Source: an uncultured Prevotellaceae bacterium (lineage in GTDB: Bacteria; Bacteroidota; Bacteroidia; Bacteroidales; Bacteroidaceae). From it: a stretch of 47,416 nucleotides of DNA. The position numbers and the translations under genes are program-made. The DNA is taken from contig CACXVS010000017.1 in assembly GCA_902771155.1 (NCBI GenBank), positions 1 through 47,416 on the forward strand, written 5' to 3'. Below are positions 6,004 through 13,831 of the stretch, one piece after another. The notes under the pieces are model-generated. The model saw only the letters and a list, made by a program, of their open reading frames with translations, did no database searches and had not been told where the DNA came from. Every line of letters begins with the position of its first letter. Position 1 is the stretch's first letter.

Positions 6004-8070
6004 ATGCGGAAAGGCTTACTCTATATATGGATGACTCTGGGCGCCCTGCTGATGACTGGCTGTGGGGCCGATCAGGCTGTGAAGAAGGGTGATAAATTCT
6101 TCGCTGTGGGCGAGTATTTCGATGCTGCCACACAGTATCGCAAGGCTTACTCGCAGACCTCGAACAAGGAGCCGAAGGTCAAGGGCGAACGGGCCATGAA
6201 ACTGGCTGAGAGCTATCGCAGGATCAACTTCAACAGCAAGGCCATCACAGCCTTCAGAAACGGCATACGCTACAAGCAGGATGACTCGCTGACGCACTTC
6301 TATCTGGGACAGCTCTATATGATGGGAGGCAACTACAAGGAGGCGGCTAAACACTACCAGATAGCGATTGATAGTTTAGAGTTGATAGCTGATAGTTATG
6401 ATTACCTGGTTCGCGCAAAGACGGGACTGAAATCGGCTCAGATGGCGCCACAGTGGAAGAAAGACGGATCGGACTATACCGTGAAGCGCGAGGCACTGTT
6501 CAACTCGCGAAGGGCTGAATATTCGCCCATGCTGGCCGGTGACCAAAACGACCAACTATTCTTCACCTCGACACGCAACCAGGCACAGGGCGACGAATAT
6601 AGCGGCATTACGGGGGCCAAGGCGGGCGACATATTCTTCGTACAAAAGGACGACAAGGGCAAGTGGGGCAAGCCACAGGCCATCGACTCGGAACTGAACT
6701 CGGCCTTCGACGAGGGCGCCTGCGCGTTTACCCCCGACGGGCACTCGATGTACCTGACGCAGTGCAAGACCGACCCCGACTACCCACGCTTCGCTCAGAT
6801 CGTGGTGTCGCAACGCAGCGATGCAGCCTGGGGCAAGCCGCAAGAGGTGGTGATATCGAAAGACACGCTCTACAGCTACGCCCACCCTGCCATATCGCCC
6901 GATGGCGAATGGCTCTACTTCGTGAGTGACATGCCTGGGGGCTACGGGGGGTACGACATCTGGCGATGCAGACTACTGAGCGGCGGATCGGTGGGAGCAC
7001 CTGAGAATCTGGGCGAACGGGTGAACACACCCGGCAACGAGATGTTCCCCACATTCCGACCTAACGGCGACCTCTATTTCTCATCTGACGGTCACCCTGG
7101 CCTCGGAGGTCTCGACATTTTTTATATCACAAATCATAACTATCAACTATCAGCTATCAACTATCAGCTAAAGCACCCCGGATTCCCCCTGAACTCACAG
7201 GGCGACGACTTCGGCATGACCTTCGAGGGGCGGCTGAACAAGGGCTACTTCGCCTCGAACAGGGGCGACACTCGTGGCTACGACCACCTGTACAGTTTCT
7301 TTAACCCCGAGGTGGTGCAGACGGTGAAGGGTTGGGTGTATGAGCAGGACGGCTACGAACTGACAGCTGCCCAGGTGTATATGGTGGGCAACGACGGCAC
7401 CAACCAGAAACTGAGCGTGAGAGGCGACGGCTCGTTTACACAGGAGATCAAGGCGGGGGTGGACTACGTGTTCCTGGCCACTTGCAAGGGCTTCCTGAAC
7501 CACCAGGAGCAGTTGAAGGTGGAGGCGGTGACAAAGTCGGAGGAATACGTGTTGCAGTTTCCCCTGGCCAACATCTCGGCCCCTGTGCTGATCGAGAACA
7601 TCTTCTACGACTTCGACAAGGCCACCCTGCGCCCGGAATCGCAGACGGCCCTCGACGAGTTAGTGAAGATGCTGAACGAGAATCCCAACATCACCATCGA
7701 ACTATCAGCACACACCGACTATAAGGGCTCAGACCAGTATAACGAGCGCCTATCGCAGCGAAGGGCTGAGAGCGTGGTGAACTACCTGATAGACCATGGC
7801 ATCGCCTCCGACCGTCTGACTCCTAAGGGATATGGCGAGGGCAAGCCCAAGCGTATCAAGAAGAAGGTGGCTGAAAGATATGAGTTCCTCAAGGAAGGCG
7901 ACGTACTGACGGAAGAATTCGTCACCAAACTCCCTGAGGAACAGCAGGAACAGTGCAACCAGCTGAACAGGCGCACTGAATTTATAGTACTGAGGACAAC
8001 TTACGGCCTGTTTGATAAGGCAGGTAAACTAATACAAAAGCCAGCAGCAACAGAGCCACCCACGGATTGA
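6004..8070 (+). CDS. porE: PorE-like OmpA-family lipoprotein (TPR, PD40, CRD, OmpA)
   Basis: A 688-residue lipoprotein with lipobox LMTGC (Cys20). Domain order: TPR repeats (about 25-160), a PD40/WD40-like propeller (about 170-400, repeated PDG and YFSS-type motifs), a carboxypeptidase-regulatory-like domain (about 430-520) and an OmpA C-terminal domain (about 530-650, FYDFDKATLRPES and NERLSQRRAESV) that binds peptidoglycan. This is the architecture of Porphyromonas gingivalis PorE (PG1058), which links the type IX secretion machine to the cell wall; orthology is inferred. Two heptamer repeat tracts lie inside the gene (6366-6402 and 7138-7170), the second inserted within the propeller. The 3' end overlaps the convergent gene by 89 bases. 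Confidence 0.75.
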   Translation: MRKGLLYIWMTLGALLMTGCGADQAVKKGDKFFAVGEYFDAATQYRKAYSQTSNKEPKVKGERAMKLAESYRRINFNSKAITAFRNGIRYKQDDSLTHFYLGQLYMMGGNYKEAAKHYQIAIDSLELIADSYDYLVRAKTGLKSAQMAPQWKKDGSDYTVKREALFNSRRAEYSPMLAGDQNDQLFFTSTRNQAQGDEYSGITGAKAGDIFFVQKDDKGKWGKPQAIDSELNSAFDEGACAFTPDGHSMYLTQCKTDPDYPRFAQIVVSQRSDAAWGKPQEVVISKDTLYSYAHPAISPDGEWLYFVSDMPGGYGGYDIWRCRLLSGGSVGAPENLGERVNTPGNEMFPTFRPNGDLYFSSDGHPGLGGLDIFYITNHNYQLSAINYQLKHPGFPLNSQGDDFGMTFEGRLNKGYFASNRGDTRGYDHLYSFFNPEVVQTVKGWVYEQDGYELTAAQVYMVGNDGTNQKLSVRGDGSFTQEIKAGVDYVFLATCKGFLNHQEQLKVEAVTKSEEYVLQFPLANISAPVLIENIFYDFDKATLRPESQTALDELVKMLNENPNITIELSAHTDYKGSDQYNERLSQRRAESVVNYLIDHGIASDRLTPKGYGEGKPKRIKKKVAERYEFLKEGDVLTEEFVTKLPEEQQEQCNQLNRRTEFIVLRTTYGLFDKAGKLIQKPAATEPPTD
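7138..7170 (+). repeat. in-frame heptamer repeat tract inside the porE-like gene
   Basis: Units CTATCAA/CTATCAG repeat four times and encode NYQLSAINYQL (residues 379-389). A 28-of-33 identical tract in the same frame occurs at 10254-10286. Related, more degenerate units on the opposite strand lie at 6366-6402. Confidence 0.85.
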
Positions 8071-8368
8071 CGGGGACTTCTGCCGTTGGAGCCGTAATGA
8101 AGAACACCTCCAGCGAGGTGGCGCCCATGCGAAGGACACTCATCCATCCCAGTTTCACAAGCTCCCAACCGCCAAAGGCGAAGAACAAGCCCACGCCCAC
8201 GATGCAGCAGAAGAGTGTCCAGAGGTGGGACAGACGATGCGACTTGACCGTCGTCACAGGCAGGTTCTGCATCACACGCTCTGTAAAGCCGTTGTCTTCA
8301 ATCTGCTGCTGAGCAGCCTGCTTGAAGAATTCCTCTATCATGATATTGTCTTTATCGGTCATAACCAT
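7982..8368 (-). CDS. DUF5056-like membrane protein, possible sigma-factor partner
   Basis: 128 residues. The N-terminal part (EEFFKQAAQQQIEDNGFTERVM) is a soluble amphipathic region; two or three hydrophobic segments follow (about 50-72, 82-95 and 100-118). The layout, a short cytoplasmic N-terminus before membrane helices and a start inside the 3' end of an ECF sigma gene (17-base overlap), suggests a membrane anti-sigma or sensor, but no zinc-binding anti-sigma motif is visible. Similar proteins are labelled DUF5056 in Bacteroides (from memory). Alternative starts at 8362 and 8341 are possible. Its last 89 bases are antisense to the end of the porE-like gene. Confidence 0.65.
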   Translation of the reverse strand: MVMTDKDNIMIEEFFKQAAQQQIEDNGFTERVMQNLPVTTVKSHRLSHLWTLFCCIVGVGLFFAFGGWELVKLGWMSVLRMGATSLEVFFITAPTAEVPVNPWVALLLLAFVLVYLPYQTGRKLSSVL

Positions 8369-8891
8369 TCTGTTTTAAATAGATTGCTAATTTATCTTTT
8401 CCTCTCTTCAGGTGCGATTTCACTGTGTTGGCCGGTATGCCGGTAATCTCGGCTATCTTATCCACCTGATGCCCGTCGATGAGCTGAAGCGTGATACAGG
8501 TACGCTCGTCGGGCTTCAGCAGCGACAGGGCTTTGTATAAGTCCATCTTCAGACCCTCGTTGCCTGAGGTGGACGACGTCCGGAGTGCGCTCGACGTATC
8601 GATATCCTCCGTCTGGTGCAACGAACGCAAGTAGTCGTAGTGTACATTGTAGGCGATGCGGAAGAGCCAGGTAGAGAAACTGGCCATACCCTTGAACTTC
8701 GTGATGTTCACATACGCCTTGATGAAAGTCTCCTGTGACAGATCGTCGCTCAACTGTTCGTCGCCCAGCGTCTGGTTCAGGAAGAACCGACGCACAGGTG
8801 ACTGGTATTTCCTGACAAGCTGGTCGAAGGCCCGCTTGTTGTGGAACACAGCCACCTGGGTTACGAGTGAGATATCACTTAGATCTGCCAC
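8352..8891 (-). CDS. ECF-type RNA polymerase sigma factor
   Basis: 179 residues. Sigma-2 region (about 20-90) with DDLSQETFIKAYVNI and STWLFRIAYNVHYDYLR, and sigma-4 region (about 118-172) with LKPDERTCITLQLIDG and the helix-turn-helix AEITGIPANTVKSHLKRG. It directs RNA polymerase to a dedicated promoter set; the targets are not visible here. It is the third gene of a minus-strand operon that starts with envelope membrane proteins (DUF6249-like, PspC), which points to an envelope-stress role (inference). Confidence 0.92.
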   Translation of the reverse strand: MADLSDISLVTQVAVFHNKRAFDQLVRKYQSPVRRFFLNQTLGDEQLSDDLSQETFIKAYVNITKFKGMASFSTWLFRIAYNVHYDYLRSLHQTEDIDTSSALRTSSTSGNEGLKMDLYKALSLLKPDERTCITLQLIDGHQVDKIAEITGIPANTVKSHLKRGKDKLAIYLKQNGYDR

Positions 8892-8901
8892 AGCTTATCT
8901 G

Positions 8902-8946
8902 TTTTTTTACCTTTTTACTTTTTTACCTTTTTACTTTTTTACCTTT
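8902..8946. repeat. 8-bp tandem repeat between pspC-like and sigma genes
   Basis: TTTTTACC and TTTTTACT alternate for five units, extending into the last codons of the PspC gene. It forms the spacer in front of the sigma-factor start. Confidence 0.8.
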
Positions 8947-9136
8947 CCAGTCGGTTCTTCTCAGGCATGCATATCCACAGCACGAAGTAGAAAATCAACC
9001 CGCTAAAAGCCGTGAACAGCGTGAGGAAAGCGTAAGCTATTCTTACCATTGTGGGGTCGAAGTCCAAATACTCGGCGATACCACCGCAAACCCCTGCCCA
9101 TACTCTGTCGTTAGAGCGCATCAGTCGTTTTGTCAT
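8939..9136 (-). CDS. PspC domain protein
   Basis: 65 residues, the usual size for a minimal PspC domain. MTKRLMRSNDRVWAGVCGGI shows the typical R-x-x-GVCGGIAEYL core, then a single membrane helix (about 33-58: RIAYAFLTLFTAFSGLIFYF) and a short charged tail. PspC proteins are inner-membrane components of phage-shock-type envelope stress systems. The start overlaps the end of the preceding gene by 26 bases, so translation is probably coupled. The C-terminus overlaps an 8-bp tandem repeat. Confidence 0.9.
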   Translation of the reverse strand: MTKRLMRSNDRVWAGVCGGIAEYLDFDPTMVRIAYAFLTLFTAFSGLIFYFVLWICMPEKNRLER

Positions 9137-9800
9137 AGTTCTGATTGTTTAAATTGTTATTACCACGATTATAATTGTTCACGTTAGCCTCGCGGGAAAT
9201 AAACCACTTGCCAAGGCCGATGAAGAATACGAGAGCTCCGATGCCGAAACCTATCTTACCGATGAGGATGCCCAGGAAGATGGCGAGTCCGACACCTGTA
9301 AACATCTGGCGAAGACCACTCTGATAGTCGTTGGCAACCTCGGCAGCCTCTTCCTTGAACAGGTGATCGGGGATAGGCTGGCCCTTGTCCATCGCCATCT
9401 GGGCGATCTTCAGGCGCTCCTTGCGCCTTCTATTGATGAGATAGACCACTCCGATGATGATAATGATCGGGAAGAGAACGAAGAGGATAAAGAGAATGCC
9501 CAGAACCATGGCGATACCTGCAAACATTTCTCCTTCATGACCTCCGAACACCTGCTCGAAGACTCCTTTCACATCCTCGTCGGCATAGACTCTGACATTG
9601 CTTTTGGCGATGTACTCGTCGTCTTGTGCATCTTCTGATGATGCGGCTGTTGTGTCAGAAAAGGCTTCGATTGCATCCTTTGTGTTCTTTGTAGAATCCA
9701 CCTGCTCCACGCGTGGCGTGTGGCGGTGCTTCTGTGCTGCTGCGTCGGCATTCATGCTGAGCGTGAGCACCATTGCGATTGCGATTAAACACTTCTTCAT
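9111..9800 (-). CDS. DUF6249-like membrane protein
   Basis: 229 residues. Signal peptide (MKKCLIAIAMVLTLSMNADAAA), a polar acidic stretch (25-85), one long hydrophobic segment (about 92-122), then a positively charged stretch RRRKERLKIAQMAMDKGQPIP and a further hydrophobic region (about 160-195), ending in an Asn-rich tail. The pattern of membrane segment, Arg-rich helix and 'MDKGQPIP' is what I associate with DUF6249. It is the first gene of the operon with PspC and the ECF sigma factor; a TATCTTTG promoter element lies upstream at 9889-9896. Function unknown. Confidence 0.7.
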   Translation of the reverse strand: MKKCLIAIAMVLTLSMNADAAAQKHRHTPRVEQVDSTKNTKDAIEAFSDTTAASSEDAQDDEYIAKSNVRVYADEDVKGVFEQVFGGHEGEMFAGIAMVLGILFILFVLFPIIIIIGVVYLINRRRKERLKIAQMAMDKGQPIPDHLFKEEAAEVANDYQSGLRQMFTGVGLAIFLGILIGKIGFGIGALVFFIGLGKWFISREANVNNYNRGNNNLNNQNYDKTTDAL

Positions 9801-9888
9801 ATGATTATTAATTTTACTATTTTTACCTTTCGGCTATTAATTCTCTGTTTCTTTTGTCTGTTTGACGAAACAAATCATAAATTAGTTG

Positions 9889-9896
9889 CAAAGATA
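9889..9896 (-). promoter_or_regulatory. -7 promoter element of the DUF6249/pspC/sigma operon
   Basis: Minus strand TATCTTTG followed by CAAC; predicted leader of about 80 bases before the start at 9800. Confidence 0.6.
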
Positions 9897-9918
9897 GTGG
9901 TTTTTCCCATTTTTTTTT

Positions 9919-9926
9919 TAATTTTG
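9919..9926 (+). promoter_or_regulatory. -7 promoter element of the RsmF-like gene
   Basis: TAATTTTG followed by C, about 18 bases before the ATG at 9945; it also excludes the longer open frame starting at 9801. Confidence 0.6.
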
Positions 9927-9944
9927 CGCAGAAAATCATCGAAT

Positions 9945-11171
9945 ATGGTGCAATTGCCTGAGGACTTTGTAAGGGAGACGTGGTTAGTGATGGGCGAAGA
10001 GCGCTATAACCGCTTCGTGGAGGCTCTTAATGAAGAGGCTCCTACCAGCATTCGTCTGAACCCGCTGAAGGTTCAGGCCAGCCAATGCCCTGAGCATGCT
10101 GAAGGACAGGTGCCCTGGTGCCATGAGGGCTACTATCTCAAGGGGCGCCCACCGTTTACGTTCGACCCTCTGCTGCATGCAGGCTGCTATTACGTGCAAG
10201 AGGCCAGTTCGATGTTCATCACCCACGTCCTTCGGACCCTATTAGGTAATCATAGCTATCAACTATCCACTATCAACTATCCACTAAGTGTCCTCGACCT
10301 GTGTGCAGCTCCTGGAGGGAAATCGACGGCCATGCGCTCTGTATTGCCAGAGGGGAGCACACTGGTAAGTAATGAGCCCATCGCCAACAGGGCGCAGATC
10401 CTGTTGGAGAACATCACCAAATGGGGGTGGGACAACTGCATCGTCACCAACCACTACCCTCGTGATTTCAAGAAGGCAAAGGCTCAATTCGACGTGATTC
10501 TCTGCGACGTGCCCTGCTCGGGCGAGGGAATGTTCAGGAAGGACCCCAACGCCATTGGTGAGTGGAGCCTCCAAAACGTGGAGAGATGCTGGCGCCTGCA
10601 GCGAGAGATCGTGGGCGACGCCTGGGAGTGTCTCGTGCCTGGGGGATTATTGATATATAGTACGTGCACCTTTAATACAAAGGAGAACGAAGAGAACGTG
10701 CGCTGGATAATGGAAACTTACGATGCCGAGGTGCTCGAGGTGCCCACAGAGCCGTCATGGGGCATCACAGGATCGCTACTCGAGGATTTTAAGGCTCCCG
10801 TCTATCGCTTCATCCCCGGTTACAGCAAAGGCGAAGGTCTGTTTATGGCCATACTGAGAAAGGCAGGAGACAGCCACGACATGCCCAACCACAAGAAAGG
10901 TCAGCAGATCTCTCCACTATCAGCTATCGACTATCAGCCAGAACAGTTTACAAAGGTGGCGCTCTCGTATCAGGAGGCCCTGAAGTACTTGAGAGGCGAG
11001 GCACTGGTTTTACCTGAAGATACGCCTAAGGGCATGGTCACCATGACCTATAAAGGCATAGCCCTGGGACCGGCAAAGAATATCGGCAATCGTGCCAACA
11101 ACCTCTATCCCAAGGCATGGCGCATAAAAACCACCCACCTACCCTCTGAACCAGTGGAAATCCTCGTATAA
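9945..11171 (+). CDS. RsmF-like rRNA cytosine-C5 methyltransferase
   Basis: 408 residues from MVQLPEDFVRE. SAM-binding motif VLDLCAAPGGKST (about 116-128), motif IV DVPCSGEGMF (Cys191) and motif VI YSTCTFNTKENEE (catalytic Cys241) mark an RsmB/RsmF-class m5C RNA methyltransferase; the C-terminal RsmF-type domain follows (about 280-408). It probably methylates 16S rRNA. A heptamer repeat tract encodes SYQLSTINYPL (104-114) immediately before the SAM motif, where the family normally runs straight from the helix into VLDLC; a second such tract is at 323-332 in the linker between domains. The start was chosen by the promoter at 9919. Confidence 0.88.
   Translation: MVQLPEDFVRETWLVMGEERYNRFVEALNEEAPTSIRLNPLKVQASQCPEHAEGQVPWCHEGYYLKGRPPFTFDPLLHAGCYYVQEASSMFITHVLRTLLGNHSYQLSTINYPLSVLDLCAAPGGKSTAMRSVLPEGSTLVSNEPIANRAQILLENITKWGWDNCIVTNHYPRDFKKAKAQFDVILCDVPCSGEGMFRKDPNAIGEWSLQNVERCWRLQREIVGDAWECLVPGGLLIYSTCTFNTKENEENVRWIMETYDAEVLEVPTEPSWGITGSLLEDFKAPVYRFIPGYSKGEGLFMAILRKAGDSHDMPNHKKGQQISPLSAIDYQPEQFTKVALSYQEALKYLRGEALVLPEDTPKGMVTMTYKGIALGPAKNIGNRANNLYPKAWRIKTTHLPSEPVEILV
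10254..10286 (+). repeat. in-frame heptamer repeat tract before the SAM motif
   Basis: CTATCAA and CTATCCA alternate, encoding SYQLSTINYPL. It is 28 of 33 bases identical to 7138-7170 and read in the same frame. Confidence 0.85.
10914..10938 (+). repeat. second heptamer tract in the RsmF-like gene
   Basis: CTATCAG, CTATCGA, CTATCAG encode PLSAIDYQ in the linker between the methyltransferase and C-terminal domains. Confidence 0.75.
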
Positions 11172-11203
11172 TTTTCAATGATCAATATTCAATATTCAAT
11201 AAA
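11171..11203. repeat. heptamer-repeat spacer before thyA
   Basis: Units of the form xxxTCAA (TTTTCAA, TGATCAA, TATTCAA, TATTCAA) fill the whole gap between the RsmF-like gene and thyA. Confidence 0.8.
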
Positions 11204-11205
11204 TA

Positions 11206-12000
11206 ATGAAACAGTATTTAGACATTCTCAACCGCATCCTGACTGAAGGCACTGAGAAGAGTGACCGCACAGGTACAGGAACCATCAGCATCTTTGGTAC
11301 GCAGAGCCGTTACAACCTCGACGACGGATTCCCCCTGTTGACCACGAAGAAACTCCACCTGAAAAGTATTATCTACGAACTGTTGTGGTTCCTGAAGGGT
11401 GATACCAACGTGAAATACCTGCAGGAGCATGGTGTGAGGATATGGAATGAGTGGGCCGACGAGAACGGAGAACTGGGTCCTGTGTATGGGCATCAGTGGC
11501 GCTCGTGGCCTGATTATAAGGGGGGAACGATAGACCAGATTCAGTATGTACTGGATCAGTTGAAGACGAATCCCAACTCACGTCGTATGATTGTCTCAGC
11601 CTGGAACGTGGCTGAGGTGAACGAGATGGCCTTGCCCCCCTGTCATACTATCTTCCAGTTCTATGTAGCAGGTGATCGTCTATCACTTCAACTCTACCAA
11701 CGCAGTGCCGATACCTTCCTGGGGGTGCCCTTCAACATTGCCAGTTACGCCCTGCTACTCCAGATGATGGCACAGGTGACGGGATTTAAGCCTGGTGACT
11801 TTATCCACACCACAGGTGACACACACCTCTATCTGAACCACATCGAGCAGGCAAAACTGCAACTGACACGTGAGCCACGACCCCTGCCCCAGATGAAGAT
11901 CAATCCCGACGTAAAGAGTCTCTTCGACTTCCAGTATGAGGACTTCGAACTGGTGGGCTACGATCCACATCCTCATATTAAGGCGGAGGTTAGTGTTTAG
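11206..12000 (+). CDS. thyA: thymidylate synthase ThyA
   Basis: 264 residues, identical in length to E. coli ThyA. It converts dUMP and methylene-tetrahydrofolate to dTMP and dihydrofolate in the cytoplasm. The catalytic Cys146 lies in [14 protein letters not shown]; the folate/dUMP-binding [17 protein letters not shown] and the N-terminal [13 protein letters not shown] loop are intact. The gene is followed by folA after 30 bases, so the enzyme that makes dihydrofolate and the one that re-reduces it are co-expressed. Confidence 0.98.
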   Translation: MKQYLDILNRILTEGTEKSDRTGTGTISIFGTQSRYNLDDGFPLLTTKKLHLKSIIYELLWFLKGDTNVKYLQEHGVRIWNEWADENGELGPVYGHQWRSWPDYKGGTIDQIQYVLDQLKTNPNSRRMIVSAWNVAEVNEMALPPCHTIFQFYVAGDRLSLQLYQRSADTFLGVPFNIASYALLLQMMAQVTGFKPGDFIHTTGDTHLYLNHIEQAKLQLTREPRPLPQMKINPDVKSLFDFQYEDFELVGYDPHPHIKAEVSV

Positions 12001-12029
12001 CGGATAGTTGATAGTTTATAATGGATAGT
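12001..12029. repeat. heptamer-repeat spacer between thyA and folA
   Basis: GGATAGTTGATAGTTTATAATGGATAG-type sequence, the reverse-strand form of the CTATCAA heptamers found inside the porE-like and RsmF-like genes. Confidence 0.75.
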
Positions 12030-12030
12030 T

Positions 12031-12513
12031 ATGATTAGTATTATTGCAGCAGTGGCTAAGAATGGGGCCATTGGATATAAGAACAAACTCATTTACTGGT
12101 TGCCCAACGACCTGAAGCGTTTTAAGGCGCTTACCACTGGACATACGATCATCATGGGGCGCAACACCTTCCTCTCTCTGCCTAAGGGCGCCCTACCCAA
12201 CCGCAGGAACGTGGTGCTGAGCAGAAGTGCCAAGGCTTTCGATGGTTGCGACGTCTATCCCTCGCTCGAAGAGGCCCTGAAACACTGTACCCCCGACGAG
12301 GATATCTACATCATCGGAGGCGCCAGTGTCTATAAGCAGGCCCTTCCTCTGGCTGATCGTCTCTGCCTGACGGAGATTGACGACACCCCGGCAGAGGCCG
12401 ATACCTTCTTTCCACCCTATAACGAGGGATGGAAAGAAGAAAGTCGTGAGGATCACCCTGTAGATGACCGTCACGACTTCCCTTACTCCTTTGTAGATTA
12501 CGTCAGAGGCTGA
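12031..12513 (+). CDS. folA: dihydrofolate reductase
   Basis: 160 residues, normal for bacterial DHFR. MISIIAAVAKNGAIGYKN is the N-terminal strand and Met20-type loop; the substrate-binding acid is Asp27 in YWLPNDLKRF; NADPH-binding motifs GRNTFLSLP and IIGGASVYKQALP are present. It reduces the dihydrofolate released by ThyA, encoded just upstream. Its end lies three bases from the convergent permease gene. Confidence 0.97.
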   Translation: MISIIAAVAKNGAIGYKNKLIYWLPNDLKRFKALTTGHTIIMGRNTFLSLPKGALPNRRNVVLSRSAKAFDGCDVYPSLEEALKHCTPDEDIYIIGGASVYKQALPLADRLCLTEIDDTPAEADTFFPPYNEGWKEESREDHPVDDRHDFPYSFVDYVRG

Positions 12514-12516
12514 CTA

Positions 12517-13830
12517 TTATTCTAAGGTTCGTCGTTTGAGAACACGATATCCGTAGATGGTGACTACCAGAAAACATATCCATGGCAGAACGAATGAGAC
12601 ATTGGTGGCCGGCATATTGCCAATCATCCCCATATCGATCATCAACGCTTGGAACGGGGGCAACACAGAGCCTCCGAGGATGGCCATTATAAGACCTGCG
12701 GCACCAAACTTCGCATCGTCGCCCAGACCATCGAGGGCGATGCCGTAGATGGTGGGGAACATCAGGGACATACAACCGCTGACACACACCAAACAATAGA
12801 CGCCCAAACGGTTCTGGAACAGAATGACGCCTATTGTAAACACCATCGCCAGTATGCCAAAGATCATCAGCAGACGAGCTGGTTTGGTGTATCTCATTAG
12901 ATAGGTGGCAATAAATCTTGAACAGATGAAGAAAATCATCGCGTAAATATTAAAACGCTGCGAAAGCACCTCTGCACTCTGTTCATCCATGCCCTCAGCC
13001 ATAAACACACGCGTACCATACTGGATGATAAATGTCCAACACATAATCTGTGCGCCCACATAGAAGAACTGGGCTATCACACCCTCACGGTAATACTTCA
13101 ACTTGACAATACGACGAACAGTAGCAAATGGATGCACATCGTGGTTCTGATCGCCAATCTTCGGCATCTTCGTAAACAGAATCAGAAAGAAGATGGCAGC
13201 AATAATTATACCGATAATCAAGTATGGCGATATGAGCACATTGAGGTCGGCATTCTTCAAGGCCTCGAACTCGGAGTCGCTGAGCAAAGCCCTTTCGTCA
13301 CTACTCATCGGATTGAGCTTGGCCTGAATATAGTTCATGGCCACAAACATGCCAATGATGGAACCGCAGGGATTAAAGCACTGTGCCATGTTCAGGCGTC
13401 GGGTAGCCGTCTCCTCAGGACCCATGGTGAGGATATAGGGATTACAAGAGGTCTCAAGGAACGACAAACCGCAAGTCATGATGAAATAGGCAATCAGGAA
13501 ACAGCCATAGACACCAATGGCCTTCGCAGGGAAGAACAGCAGCGCACCAATGGCATAGAGGCCGAGTCCCATCAGCACACCAGCCTTATAGGAATACTTA
13601 CGGATAAAGATAGCAGCAGGAAAAGCCATACAGAAATAGCCACCATAGAAGGCTACCTGTACAAGTGTGCCATCAGTTACGTTCATGCGGAATATTTTCG
13701 AGAACGCTTTCACCATCGGATTGGTGATATCGTTGGCAAAGCCCCAGAGGGCAAAGCACAGCGTTACCAGAATGAACGGGAGCAGAAAACTCACCCCGTC
13801 CTTAGTTATCAGAGATTGTTGTTTATCCAT
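12517..13830 (-). CDS. FucP-type sugar:proton symporter (FHS family MFS)
   Basis: 437 residues with about 12 membrane helices. FALWGFANDITNPMVKAF and SFLETSCNPY match the FucP signature; the Asp and Glu in these motifs correspond to the proton/sugar-coupling residues of E. coli FucP (Asp46 and Glu135). It imports L-fucose or a related 6-deoxyhexose across the inner membrane. It is the last gene of the dnaA/aldo-keto reductase/amidohydrolase/dehydrogenase string, starting one base after the dehydrogenase stop. The exact sugar is inferred from family and context. Confidence 0.88.
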   Translation of the reverse strand: MDKQQSLITKDGVSFLLPFILVTLCFALWGFANDITNPMVKAFSKIFRMNVTDGTLVQVAFYGGYFCMAFPAAIFIRKYSYKAGVLMGLGLYAIGALLFFPAKAIGVYGCFLIAYFIMTCGLSFLETSCNPYILTMGPEETATRRLNMAQCFNPCGSIIGMFVAMNYIQAKLNPMSSDERALLSDSEFEALKNADLNVLISPYLIIGIIIAAIFFLILFTKMPKIGDQNHDVHPFATVRRIVKLKYYREGVIAQFFYVGAQIMCWTFIIQYGTRVFMAEGMDEQSAEVLSQRFNIYAMIFFICSRFIATYLMRYTKPARLLMIFGILAMVFTIGVILFQNRLGVYCLVCVSGCMSLMFPTIYGIALDGLGDDAKFGAAGLIMAILGGSVLPPFQALMIDMGMIGNMPATNVSFVLPWICFLVVTIYGYRVLKRRTLE

Positions 13831-13831
13831 A

